Under the pieces are notes generated by a model. That model saw only the letters and a list, made by a program, of their open reading frames with translations. It was not told where the DNA came from and searched no databases. This document shows, in pieces, positions 53,485 through 61,965 of a stretch of DNA of 64,000 bases. The position numbers were made by a program, and so were the translations under genes. This stretch comes from Maritimibacter alkaliphilus HTCC2654 (lineage in GTDB: Bacteria > Pseudomonadota > Alphaproteobacteria > Rhodobacterales > Rhodobacteraceae), in contig NZ_CH902579.1 in assembly GCF_000152805.1 (NCBI RefSeq), forward strand, positions 25,695 through 89,694, in the 5' to 3' direction. The number at the start of each line of letters is the position of its first letter. Position 1 is the stretch's first letter.

Positions 53485-53709
53485 TTGAATTATTTTCTGG
53501 GCATTCAATTGATTAAGAAAAAGACAGCCTGGCCCTTTCAGGAAGGGTTTATCATCAACGGAACGGCGGAAACCCATGTGTTTACCGACTACCGCTGGAA
53601 TGATGGAAGCGTGAGCCGCCGCCAGTTTGTGGATCCAAACAGTTACGACCACACGCGTATCACAGTACGGCCGATTTCACTAAAGCTGCCAAGCAGCCAG
53701 GATCAGTAG
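53485..53709 (+). CDS. Short unidentified frame, possibly a gene remnant
   Basis: A 74-codon frame starting with TTG, no ribosome binding site. The last 50 residues (INGTAETHVFTDYRWNDGSVSRRQFVDPNSYDH) have normal protein-like composition, unlike shadow frames, so it may be the C-terminal end of a lost gene. I do not recognise it. The surrounding 53214-53702 has no other gene. Confidence 0.3.
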   Translation: MNYFLGIQLIKKKTAWPFQEGFIINGTAETHVFTDYRWNDGSVSRRQFVDPNSYDHTRITVRPISLKLPSSQDQ

Positions 53710-54281
53710 GAGAACCACTCCGAGTGACCCACCGTGCCCTCGTAGTCTCCGTATTCGACCATGATGCTGCGCAAATAGAAGTACGAGGAACTTCCGCCGC
53801 TCGGAAAGGCAATCTCCTGCCCGCTTTCCGAGATGAATGTCACGGGCCAGGGCGTGTGGGATCGGTAGACCCGCTGGATGTACCGGCAGGTGCGGTTCTC
53901 TCGGTCGCAGGAACGAAGCGACCAGTCCCAATACCGATCACCTCCCCTTTCTCTATAGGCTTGACCGGTGAACCAGATCACATGGGTCCGGTTCAGCCAT
54001 TCGTATTCAGGCAAGTTGGTGTCGAGCTCGCCCTCGCCGCCGGGTCCGCCCAGTTCGGCCGGCACATGGGCAAAGGTGCAGACCCCGAAGGGCGGCAGGC
54101 TCGGCCAGGGTGTGATGCGGCGGATCATGGTGCGATAGGCGCGCGCGCAGACCGCGCTCGGGGGGAAGCCTCCCGCCATGCAGAGCATGATGGCGCAGTC
54201 GACGTCATAGGCCCGCGCTTTCTCCGGGGCTCCGAACACCGCCATCACTCCCATTGCAGCTGCCATCATCTGTCGCTTCAT
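53703..54281 (-). CDS. Secreted protein of unknown function next to the virB operon
   Basis: A 192-residue exported protein. The frame opens at 54296 but GGGAGAG precedes the ATG at 54281, giving a signal peptide MKRQMMAAAMGVMAVFGAPEKARA. The mature part is rich in aromatic residues and cysteines (YDVDCAIMLCMAGGFPPSAVC, PFGVCTFAHV, SCDRENRTCRYI), suggesting disulphides in the periplasm. Divergent from the virB genes. Possibly a conjugation accessory; the sequence names no family for me. Confidence 0.7.
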   Translation of the reverse strand: MKRQMMAAAMGVMAVFGAPEKARAYDVDCAIMLCMAGGFPPSAVCARAYRTMIRRITPWPSLPPFGVCTFAHVPAELGGPGGEGELDTNLPEYEWLNRTHVIWFTGQAYRERGGDRYWDWSLRSCDRENRTCRYIQRVYRSHTPWPVTFISESGQEIAFPSGGSSSYFYLRSIMVEYGDYEGTVGHSEWFSY

Positions 54282-54413
54282 GTCGCTCTCCCGCAAAAGT
54301 TGCGCAGACTATCGCGCAATATGTGTTTATCTGCAATATGTCGTATTGACTCCATATGACTTTATGGCCTTAGTGTCGTGAAGTAGAAGGGCTCTCGTGG
54401 GGAGAGTCCGAAC

Positions 54414-54728
54414 ATGCCGATAGCGCGCAACCAGATCCTGATCACCATCGATGGTGTCAAAGACCTGTCCGAGAAGGGCATAGCGTTCCGCTGCCGGTAT
54501 GAACTCGTGGGGTTCACGGACGATGGCAAGCCGCGCTACCAGTGCATCTACCTGCGCGAGGGCGAGCCGGAAGCCATTCTGGTCTCGACCCGGATCACCC
54601 CGCACGGGCCAGAGCCGCGGTATTTCAACATATGGCCGGGACTCTTCAAACATCATCTCGAGTTCGGTGACGGGCGCGATCTGCGCTTTGGTCCTGACTA
54701 CAGCATTACCCTCGAGGAGCGCGGCTGA
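54414..54728 (+). CDS. Small protein of unknown function heading the virB operon
   Basis: A 104-residue soluble protein ([22 protein letters not shown]..., [36 protein letters not shown]), ATG behind GGGGAGAG. No signal peptide or helices spanning the membrane. Its end overlaps the presumed virB1 signal-peptide coding region by about 60 bases, so it is probably co-transcribed with virB1. Function unknown. Confidence 0.7.
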   Translation: MPIARNQILITIDGVKDLSEKGIAFRCRYELVGFTDDGKPRYQCIYLREGEPEAILVSTRITPHGPEPRYFNIWPGLFKHHLEFGDGRDLRFGPDYSITLEERG

Positions 54729-55365
54729 CGTCATCGCCTTCGGCCGCGACGGGACAGCCCGGACCTCGGGCTGGACCTTTCATGGCGAACGACCTGCCTG
54801 GGCGGGGCTGGGTGATAGCGCTGAGGCCGGGGTGGTTCTTGCCTCGCTGGATGCCACACCGCCGTCCGGACGCGACGACATCCTCTCCCTGATCCGCACG
54901 ACTGCTGACCGGTACCAGGGGAACCGCGCCCTGCGGCAAGTCGGCCTCGATGAGGACGACTGGCTGGTCCTTTTCCAAGCCCTGGTCGAGGCCGAAAGCA
55001 GCTACAATCCGACTGCCGTGAGCCCCAAGGGTGCCTATGGTCTTGGCCAGCTGATGCCGGATACTGCCCGTGCGCTCGGCGTCGATCCGCGCGATCCCTC
55101 ACAGAACCTCGACGGCGCCGCACGCTATCTGCTCGCGCAGCTGGCCACATTCAAGGACATCAACCTGGCGCTCGCAGCCTATAATGCCGGGCCGCACCGC
55201 GTGGTCGAGTATTCCGGCACCCCGCCTTTCACCGAGACTCGCGACTACATCGCGCGCATCCATCGGATCCGGTCCCGGCTGGCGGGTGCGCCTTTTTCCG
55301 CGCCGGATATCCGTGTCGCGACCCGCGTGCCTGCCCGCGCGCCGGTCCTTATCGAACTTCAGTAA
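54667..55365 (+). CDS. virB1: VirB1-type lytic transglycosylase
   Basis: About 232 residues. A signal sequence ([16 protein letters not shown]) is followed by an SLT domain: [53 protein letters not shown], with catalytic Glu near residue 109, and [17 protein letters not shown]. It opens the peptidoglycan for the secretion channel. The frame is open from 54499, but the earlier part is non-coding in character. The GTG at 54667 gives a proper signal peptide, though without a clear ribosome binding site, so the start is uncertain. Confidence 0.8.
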   Translation: MTGAICALVLTTALPSRSAADVIAFGRDGTARTSGWTFHGERPAWAGLGDSAEAGVVLASLDATPPSGRDDILSLIRTTADRYQGNRALRQVGLDEDDWLVLFQALVEAESSYNPTAVSPKGAYGLGQLMPDTARALGVDPRDPSQNLDGAARYLLAQLATFKDINLALAAYNAGPHRVVEYSGTPPFTETRDYIARIHRIRSRLAGAPFSAPDIRVATRVPARAPVLIELQ

Positions 55366-55381
55366 AACAAGGGAACTTCGC

Positions 55382-55663
55382 ATGCTTCGACATCGCCTCA
55401 GCCGCCTCTTGCCTGCCGCCACAACCCTGGCGGCTTTCGCAACGCCCGTCCTCGCGCAAGACTTGTCACCGATCCAGACCATGCTGGAAACCGTCGAGGC
55501 CGCGCTGACCGGTCCCATCGGGATCGCGGTCGCCACGCTCGCGGTCATCGGCACCGGTTTCATGTGCATGATGGGACGGCTGAACTGGGGCTGGTTCGCC
55601 TCGGTCATCATCGGGATCGTGCTGATCTTCTCGGCCGGCACCATCGTCGACGGCTTCTCGTGA
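55382..55663 (+). CDS. virB2: VirB2 major pilin
   Basis: A 93-residue TrbC/VirB2 pilin. A signal peptide ending at FATPVLAQ precedes two hydrophobic helices, TGPIGIAVATLAVIGTGFMCMM and WFASVIIGIVLIFSAGTIVDGF, with the short basic turn GRLNWG. I start at the ATG at 55382 behind AAGGGAAC, 16 bases after virB1; the longer open frame upstream overlaps virB1 out of frame. Confidence 0.85.
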   Translation: MLRHRLSRLLPAATTLAAFATPVLAQDLSPIQTMLETVEAALTGPIGIAVATLAVIGTGFMCMMGRLNWGWFASVIIGIVLIFSAGTIVDGFS

Positions 55664-55774
55664 CATTCCGGCAAAATAGCGTCCTACGAGCGACCCGAAC
55701 GCGTTGTGCTACGCAAACGCTGCCTCGGGCCCCTCTCCGGACACACATTTCCTTCTAAGCCGGAATATCACCCA

Positions 55775-56053
55775 ATGGCAGAACGATCTCCCCTCTTTCT
55801 GGGCCTCGCCCGTCCGCCCAAGTATCTGGGTCTCCCTGTCGGATACCTCGTGGTTCTGGCGACCGGGGTCGTTCTGCCGTTCATCTGGACGAAGTCGATG
55901 GTGTTCTTCCTGATCGGGATTGTCGCCTATCCGATCCTCTGGTTCGTCGCCGACCGCGAGCCGCATTTCTTCGAGGTCCTGCGCGTCTCCTACGGCTCTG
56001 TGCGCGCGACGAAGAACCGGGCCCTGCATGGAGGCGACAGCTTTGGCGCGTGA
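55775..56053 (+). CDS. virB3: VirB3 inner-membrane protein
   Basis: A 92-residue VirB3: MAERSPLFLGLARPPKYLGLPVGYLVVLATG with one or two membrane helices (YLVVLATGVVLPF; MVFFLIGIVAYPILWFV) and a cytoplasmic tail FFEVLRVSYGSVRATKN. Start at ATG 55775, because the frame upstream (from 55706) is unrelated. The end overlaps the virB4 start. Confidence 0.82.
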   Translation: MAERSPLFLGLARPPKYLGLPVGYLVVLATGVVLPFIWTKSMVFFLIGIVAYPILWFVADREPHFFEVLRVSYGSVRATKNRALHGGDSFGA

Positions 56054-58421
56054 TGCGGGCACCCTTTCTTCCTTCGGGACCGCCTTGCATCACGCCGGCG
56101 GCGGCGAGTTCGCGCGGGAGAGCTATCTGGCCGAGCACCTGCCGTATTTCGCGCTCACGGATGACGATGTCATGGTGCTGCGAGAAGGCGATCTCCTCGC
56201 AACCATGCGCCTCGATGGTCTCAATCCGATGACCACTGAGGACGCCCGGCTCGACGCGCTCAAGCGCGCGGTTGCCGCCATCGTCGCCCAGACCGGCAAT
56301 GCCTTCGGTTTCTACATACACCGGATCTCCGTGCCGCAAAATCTCGGGATGCGCCCCATCGAGGGCGACAGCTTCGCCGCCGCGATCGATGCGCGGTGGC
56401 AGTCCCATGTGAAAAACCTGCGCCCCGCCAAGCGCCAGCTTTATCTCAGCGTCATCCGGCGGCCCGACATCTCGGCGCGCATTCCGCTCCTTCGGGCACT
56501 GGCCCGCAAGGCCTGGGTCAAGGACCGCGCGACACGGATGCAGGAGTTGAACGAGGTCATGGGCTTCTTCGAGGTGGCGCTTGCGTCGGCCAATCCGGTC
56601 AGACTCACGAAAGCTGGCGGCGAATGGCTGGGCTATCTCAATACGCTGAACGCCGGCAGCTTCTCCCCCATCGCCTTCGGGCAAAGTGCCTTGCCCCTCT
56701 CGCACACCCTGAGCAATTGCCGCGCGACCTTTGATGGCGACGTGGCCACCCTGACCGATGCAGTGACTGGGCGGGTCAAATACGGCGCGCTCTTCTCAAT
56801 GAAGACCTATCCCGCACTGACCGACGTCACGCTGCTCGACGCGCTCGACCTGCCCCTCGACATCGTGCTCACGAACTCCTTCAGCCCGATCCCGAACAAC
56901 ATCATGGCCGAACGCATCCAGCGGATCATTCGTCAGATGCACGCCTCAGACGATGCCGCCGTGTCCCTGCGCGAACAGCTGGGACAAGCCGCCGATGATC
57001 AGGAGGCAGGACGCATCGCCTTTGGCGACCACCACCTCTCCATCGCGGTCTATGCGCCCGACCGCGACACGCTCGAACGGGCCGCCGCCCAGATCAAACG
57101 CGTGGGCCAGGAAATCATGTCGGTGATCGTCCGCGAAAACATGGCGCTGAAGGCGACGTATTTCGCGCAGTCGCCCGGCAACTTCGGCTACCGCGCCCGC
57201 AAGACACCAATCTCCTCGATTAATTTCGCTGACTTCGCGGCCCTGCATGGCAGCGTCGAGGGGCGCAGCCCGGACCAGTCGCCATGGGGTCAAACCATCA
57301 CGGTCCTGCCCACGGTCGGCACTTCTGGCTATCGCTTCAACTTCCACGAGGCGGGAGCCCCAAGCAAGGAACCCACGGTCGGCCATACGCTCGTTCTGGG
57401 GCGCACCGGCACCGGCAAGACACTGACCACCGCTTTCCTCGCAGCCCAAGCGCAACGGGTCGGCGCGCGGCTTTTCTTCTTCGACAAGGACCGCGGCCTC
57501 GAAATGGCGGTCCGCGCCCTTGGCGGGCGCTATAACGAAATCCGGGCTGGCGTACCCACGGGCCTCAACCCGCTTGCCACCGAGACCGACGAGCGCGGCC
57601 GCGCCTGGCTCTCGGACTGGCTCGCGACACTTCTCACGCGCAATGGCACGCTCTCCGGCGAACAATCCCGCCACATCCAGAGTGCCGTCGGCCAGAACGC
57701 CGATGCGGGCGCGGCGCTGCAGCGCTTCGCCAGTTTCGAGACCCTGTTTCAGTCGCTCGATGACGACGGCGAGCTGCAATCCCGCGTTGCCGAATGGGCG
57801 CCAGGCGGACGCTATGGCTGGGTCTTCGACGAGCCCGAGCGCGGCGCGGGTCTCAAGCTCACGGGCGACATCGTGGGCTTCGACATGACCGAAATCCTCG
57901 ACATGACCACCGAGCGCATGGCGGTGCTCTCCTACATCTTCCGCCAGATCGAACGCGTGGTCGAAGACCGCCGCCCCACCATCATCGTGCTCGACGAAGC
58001 CTGGAAGCTCTTGGACGACCCGTATTTCGGGGCGCGGCTGGAAAACTGGCTGGTCACGCTTCGGAAGATGAACTGCGTCGTGATCATGATGACGCAATAT
58101 CCAAGCCAGCTGCGCGACAGCCGCGTTGGCAAGACCATCGTCGAAACAGTCCCGACCCAGATCCTCTTCCCGAACGATCGTGCCACTGTCTCCGACTACG
58201 ACTTCCTCCGCGTCAACGCCAAGGAGGCGGCCCTTCTCGTGCAGCCCACCATCGGCCAGCGCATCGCGCTCGTTCGCTCGGCGGGCGACAGCGTCTTCGT
58301 CGATGCCGATCTCTCTGCGCTCGGAGAGTTGCTGCCCATCCTTGGCGGCGGCGCCACCGGCGAAGCCCGCGTGCCTGCCGATTGGCGCGCCAATCCCGAT
58401 TTCTGGAGACATGTGATATGA
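56028..58421 (+). CDS. virB4: VirB4 ATPase
   Basis: A 797-residue VirB4 (CagE/TrbE) ATPase powering pilus assembly. Walker A LGRTGTGKTLTTAF is near residue 458 and Walker B TIIVLDEAWKLLDD near 652; the N-terminal CagE_TrbE_VirB domain and the MNCVVIMMTQYPSQL motif are present. I choose ATG 56028, which overlaps virB3 by 26 bases; the frame remains open upstream to 55920. The stop overlaps the next gene (ATGA). Confidence 0.9.
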   Translation: MEATALARDAGTLSSFGTALHHAGGGEFARESYLAEHLPYFALTDDDVMVLREGDLLATMRLDGLNPMTTEDARLDALKRAVAAIVAQTGNAFGFYIHRISVPQNLGMRPIEGDSFAAAIDARWQSHVKNLRPAKRQLYLSVIRRPDISARIPLLRALARKAWVKDRATRMQELNEVMGFFEVALASANPVRLTKAGGEWLGYLNTLNAGSFSPIAFGQSALPLSHTLSNCRATFDGDVATLTDAVTGRVKYGALFSMKTYPALTDVTLLDALDLPLDIVLTNSFSPIPNNIMAERIQRIIRQMHASDDAAVSLREQLGQAADDQEAGRIAFGDHHLSIAVYAPDRDTLERAAAQIKRVGQEIMSVIVRENMALKATYFAQSPGNFGYRARKTPISSINFADFAALHGSVEGRSPDQSPWGQTITVLPTVGTSGYRFNFHEAGAPSKEPTVGHTLVLGRTGTGKTLTTAFLAAQAQRVGARLFFFDKDRGLEMAVRALGGRYNEIRAGVPTGLNPLATETDERGRAWLSDWLATLLTRNGTLSGEQSRHIQSAVGQNADAGAALQRFASFETLFQSLDDDGELQSRVAEWAPGGRYGWVFDEPERGAGLKLTGDIVGFDMTEILDMTTERMAVLSYIFRQIERVVEDRRPTIIVLDEAWKLLDDPYFGARLENWLVTLRKMNCVVIMMTQYPSQLRDSRVGKTIVETVPTQILFPNDRATVSDYDFLRVNAKEAALLVQPTIGQRIALVRSAGDSVFVDADLSALGELLPILGGGATGEARVPADWRANPDFWRHVI

Positions 58422-58627
58422 GTTCGCAACCCCTTCTCGCGCTTTGCGCCGCCGCAAGCCTTCTGTCGGCTTGCGAAAAATACACTGAGAAAACCTCGCC
58501 ATGCTTCGGACGCAAGGGCGAGCCGCAGGTGACCCGGTCCGCACTTTCCTTCTCGACCATGGGCGCACCGGTTCAGGAGACAGCCAAACCCGACTGCACC
58601 TTCGAGCCCCTGCCCCGTCCGGAATGA
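58418..58627 (+). CDS. Small lipoprotein, VirB7-like position
   Basis: 69 residues with a lipobox LLSAC (Cys at about residue 19) after a short signal sequence. The mature part has two more cysteines (PCFGRKG, PDCTFEP). It overlaps virB4 by four bases and the next gene by four bases. VirB7 is the lipoprotein partner of VirB9 at the outer membrane, but here it sits directly after virB4. Call by size, lipobox and operon. Confidence 0.65.
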   Translation: MSSQPLLALCAAASLLSACEKYTEKTSPCFGRKGEPQVTRSALSFSTMGAPVQETAKPDCTFEPLPRPE

Positions 58628-59736
58628 GCCGTGCCGCAATCATATCCGCCGGGCTCTGCCTCGGCCTCGGGACCCTGCCCGCGCTCGCCCAGGGCGTGCC
58701 GACGCAGGACAATTCCGCGATCGGGCGTGCCATCGCGCGGGTGACGGCGCTCGCCGAGGATCTGGCCGTCCAGCAGGACAAGGACCGCACCGAATCCACC
58801 CTGGCCGATGTCCAGGCCGACCAGTTGCGCGTCCTCGAGGAGATGACGGCTGCCATCACCGGTCCCGGCTTCGATATCCGCGCGCTCGAGGGCAATGCGG
58901 ATTTCGGGGTCGCGGCCGTCTATCCCAATACCGATGCGAGCCCGATGAACAGCCGCCTCTTCGGCGAAGGCCGTGAGACCGTAGAGATGATGATCGTCGA
59001 GGTCTCTAGCGAGTTTGCGAGTGCCCCCGGTGTAGCCCGCGCGGGTCTCTCGGCCACCCAGTGGCGCTGCCTTTTCCAGGCCCTGATCAAGCAGGAGAGC
59101 CGCTTCAACGTCGCCGCTGAAAGCCCGGTCGGAGCCTATGGCCTGACCCAGCTCATGCCCGGCACCGCCTCCGATCTTGGAGTCGACCGGTACGATGTGA
59201 AAGACAACCTCCGCGGCGGCGCGCGCTATATCACCACCCAGCTCAACCGCTTCGGCAACATACCCCATGCGCTCGCGGCCTATAACGCGGGGCCGGGTCG
59301 GGTCATCGAATTTGGCGGGGTGCCGCCCTTTGCCGAGACCCAAGGCTACGTGCGCAACATCTCGAAGTTCTACAACGAATACCTCGCCGTGGTCGGTGGC
59401 GCCGACGCGCTCGGAACACTCTCTCCCTCGGACTTTGCGCTCGCCGAATATGCCAGCATCTCAGAGGCGGGCGTCTATTACGCCGCCGACAGTTCAGCGA
59501 CCACCGAACAGGTCATCAATCGTCTCCGCGCAATCATCCTGCAGATCGACGCGCAGCCCAATGCCAAGGCGGCCTGGGAGCTCAACACCTACGCCAAGGC
59601 CGAGATCGGCCGCATCCTCAACCTCCGCGTCCGGCTGATGGCGGCAAACCAGCAGCGCGAGGCGGCCTATGCGCAGCACCTCGTCGCCGACCGGCTGGCC
59701 GAGCGCGACTTCACGCAGATGGGAGTTCCCGAATGA
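58624..59736 (+). CDS. VirB5-like protein with embedded SLT transglycosylase domain
   Basis: 370 residues with a signal peptide (cleavage after PALAQ). The mature N-terminus GVPTQDNSAIGRAIARVTALAEDLAVQQDKDRTES is the same type as VirB5, which begins GVPTFDGSQLGQLVAQLEHMAEDLNVQMQQ in the next gene. An SLT domain follows at residues ~145-235 (FQALIKQESRFNVAAESPVGAYGLTQLMPGT, catalytic Glu ~156; AAYNAGPGRVIEFGG). The C-terminal ~95 residues return to VirB5-like helix (AKAAWELNTYAKAEIGRILNLRVRLMAANQQ versus KAAVDLNTRVTAELGIILTQIWRLEAAQ). Start ATG 58624. A natural chimera of a pilus-tip protein and a wall-cutting enzyme. Confidence 0.85.
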   Translation: MSRAAIISAGLCLGLGTLPALAQGVPTQDNSAIGRAIARVTALAEDLAVQQDKDRTESTLADVQADQLRVLEEMTAAITGPGFDIRALEGNADFGVAAVYPNTDASPMNSRLFGEGRETVEMMIVEVSSEFASAPGVARAGLSATQWRCLFQALIKQESRFNVAAESPVGAYGLTQLMPGTASDLGVDRYDVKDNLRGGARYITTQLNRFGNIPHALAAYNAGPGRVIEFGGVPPFAETQGYVRNISKFYNEYLAVVGGADALGTLSPSDFALAEYASISEAGVYYAADSSATTEQVINRLRAIILQIDAQPNAKAAWELNTYAKAEIGRILNLRVRLMAANQQREAAYAQHLVADRLAERDFTQMGVPE

Positions 59737-60500
59737 GACAGCTTCTCCTGACCGTCGCGGCGGTCGCCACACTCGGGTTTGCCTCGCCCGCAACGGCCCA
59801 GGGCGTCCCGACCTTTGATGGCTCGCAGCTTGGTCAACTCGTGGCGCAGCTCGAGCACATGGCCGAGGATCTGAACGTCCAGATGCAGCAACTCGCCACC
59901 ATGCGGCTGGAACTGGAAACCCAGCTGTCGCAGCTCACGAACCTCGAGGCGCAATTGACCTCGCTGATCGAAGGCAGCGGGCTCGGCGAACTCTTTGCCA
60001 CAGTCGAAGAGTTCCGCGCGCTGCGTGGCAAGCTGGTGGCCCCGCTCAACACCGCGCAGTCTTTGGCCAGCGGCGATTTCCTGAGCGGCTTCAATCCCGG
60101 CGCCGAGCTTTCGGCCTCGGTCGAACGGGTGCTCTCGGGCAGCGGCTTCACCTCGGAACGTCTGAGCACGCTTTCGGGCTCCGATCAGCCCGCCGACAAC
60201 CGCATCGCCGCCTCGGCCGGGGCCAGTGCCATGCTCTCCGTCGCGGCCGAGGCAAGCCATGAAGAGGCGGGGCAGAGCCTCGAACGGCTCGAGACCATGG
60301 TCGGGCTCATCGACGATCAGGACGGGCTGAAAGCCGCCGTCGATCTCAACACCCGCGTGACCGCCGAGCTTGGCATCATCCTGACCCAGATCTGGCGGCT
60401 GGAAGCGGCGCAAGGCGTCAGTGCCGGCCAGCTTGGCGTTGTCGACGCCGCAACGCTCGCGGATGAGCGCAAGTTCCGCTCGATGGCGGTGGACCCATGA
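59733..60500 (+). CDS. virB5: VirB5-like minor pilin
   Basis: A 255-residue exported coiled-coil protein: signal peptide ending SPATAQ, long N-terminal helix (LVAQLEHMAEDLNVQMQQLATMRLELETQLSQLTNLEAQLTSL), a central alanine- and serine-rich region and the C-terminal helix noted under the preceding gene. VirB5/TrbJ-type proteins cap the pilus and mediate adhesion. The start overlaps the upstream stop by four bases (ATGA). Confidence 0.8.
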   Translation: MRQLLLTVAAVATLGFASPATAQGVPTFDGSQLGQLVAQLEHMAEDLNVQMQQLATMRLELETQLSQLTNLEAQLTSLIEGSGLGELFATVEEFRALRGKLVAPLNTAQSLASGDFLSGFNPGAELSASVERVLSGSGFTSERLSTLSGSDQPADNRIAASAGASAMLSVAAEASHEEAGQSLERLETMVGLIDDQDGLKAAVDLNTRVTAELGIILTQIWRLEAAQGVSAGQLGVVDAATLADERKFRSMAVDP

Positions 60501-60934
60501 GGCATGCCATGACCCACAGCTTGGCTCCAGTTCGGGCGCTTGGTCTCGCCGCGCTCGTCGTGAGTGCCTTATCCTGTGCCGCGCTGGCCCAGACCCCGAG
60601 CACGAACCCTTCCGTCGACACGCCCTCCAGCTCGATGGCTATCGCGCGGGACGAGGCCGACGACTGCCGCGTCGCGAAACCGCCCGTGGATCTCGCCGAA
60701 ACCGCTTACCTGCGCAATGGTTACCGCGCGATCCTGCGCATCCTGATCGCCGAGGAGGCGCTGACCACAGAGAACTGCACTTGCCTGCTCGACCAGTTCA
60801 CCTGGGATCAGGCCTTGGGCGCCCTGCCCCGGTTCCGGACCTCGGACAACCCGCGACTGCCGTTCAAGGTGCTCGATCTCTACGCCAAGGCCGATGCGCT
60901 GGAAGCCCAGGTTACGGAGGCCTGTGCGGAGTAA
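60497..60934 (+). CDS. Exported protein of unknown function in the virB operon
   Basis: 145 residues with signal sequence (ALGLAALVVSALSCAALAQ). The mature domain (DDCRVAKPPVDLAETAYLRNGYRAILRILIAEEALTTENCTCLLDQFTWDQALGAL) has four or so cysteines that may form disulphides. It overlaps virB5 by four bases and abuts virB6. I do not recognise a family; its position between virB5 and virB6 suggests a channel accessory. Confidence 0.7.
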   Translation: MRHAMTHSLAPVRALGLAALVVSALSCAALAQTPSTNPSVDTPSSSMAIARDEADDCRVAKPPVDLAETAYLRNGYRAILRILIAEEALTTENCTCLLDQFTWDQALGALPRFRTSDNPRLPFKVLDLYAKADALEAQVTEACAE

Positions 60935-61948
60935 ATGGGGGTCATTCGCGACATTCTGGGACAGGTCGATGCCGCAGTGAACACCGTGGCGCAGGACGGC
61001 TTTGTCTCTTCCGCAGCCTCGGTCGGCAATGTCATCTCGGCGGGCGCGACCCTCCTTGTCGTCCTTCTCGGGATAAACGCGGTGATGCAACTCCGTCCCC
61101 TGCCCTTCGGCACGGGCTTTGCCTTCGGGGTGAAGGTCGCACTTGTCGGGATATTCGCGCAGAGCTGGGAAAATTTCAGCGTCATCTATGGCGTGGTCAC
61201 GGACGTCCCCGACTCCGTCGGCGCCTCGATCCTCGCGCTCACAGGCTCGGGCGACGAGGCCGGGGTCTATGAGAGCCTCGACAATATGGTCGCCCGAATA
61301 ACCGCCTATGGCGACACGATTGGCGATCGCGCGGGCTGGGTCTTCGGCGCGGTCCTGGGCGCCATCTTCTTCGTCCTCTCCGCCGTCTTTGCCGCCGTCA
61401 CCGCCGGGATCATCGCCTTCGCCCGCATCGTCTTCGCGCTGATGATCGTGATCGCCCCCTTCATGATCGTGACCTCGCTCTTCAAACCGACCCAGTCGCT
61501 CTTCGAGGCCTGGACCCGCGCCACCATCGGCTATGCGCTCATGCCGGTCGCTGCCGCCGGGGCCGCGGGCATCACCGTCGCCATCGCCGAAGCGATCGGG
61601 GACGCCTCCGCCGATCCCGGTGACGTGGAGACCGTCAGCCTTATCCTGCCGTTCCTCGTGATCCTGATTCTCAGCGCCGGGATCATGGCCTCGGTGCCCT
61701 ACATCGCCTCCAACCTTACCGGGGTCGTCGGCATTGCCTCCAATGCCGTGGGCCTGACCGGGCTTGCGCGCCAGGGTTTCGTGAACACGCGGGAGTATGG
61801 CACGGGTGCTGCCTCGCGCCTCGTCACCGGCAAATCGCCGCATGAACTGAACCAGATGGCCAATGCGGGCGTGGTCAAGACCGGCGAGATGATCCGTCAA
61901 AGCCCCGGCGCGCTTCTCTCCGCCGCCAAGGCCTTCCGCAAACCCTGA
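60935..61948 (+). CDS. virB6: VirB6 polytopic inner-membrane protein
   Basis: A 337-residue VirB6/TrbL protein with about six to seven hydrophobic helices (AGATLLVVLLGINAVMQL, GVKVALVGIFAQSW, AGWVFGAVLGAIFFVLSAVFAAVTAGII, IVFALMIVIAPFMIVTSLF, LPFLVILILSAGIMASVPYIA). The pattern APFMIVTSLFKPTQSLFEAWTRATIGYALMPV matches the conserved VirB6 core. ATG immediately follows the upstream stop. Confidence 0.85.
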   Translation: MGVIRDILGQVDAAVNTVAQDGFVSSAASVGNVISAGATLLVVLLGINAVMQLRPLPFGTGFAFGVKVALVGIFAQSWENFSVIYGVVTDVPDSVGASILALTGSGDEAGVYESLDNMVARITAYGDTIGDRAGWVFGAVLGAIFFVLSAVFAAVTAGIIAFARIVFALMIVIAPFMIVTSLFKPTQSLFEAWTRATIGYALMPVAAAGAAGITVAIAEAIGDASADPGDVETVSLILPFLVILILSAGIMASVPYIASNLTGVVGIASNAVGLTGLARQGFVNTREYGTGAASRLVTGKSPHELNQMANAGVVKTGEMIRQSPGALLSAAKAFRKP

Positions 61949-61965
61949 TGTGAAAGACGACGACT

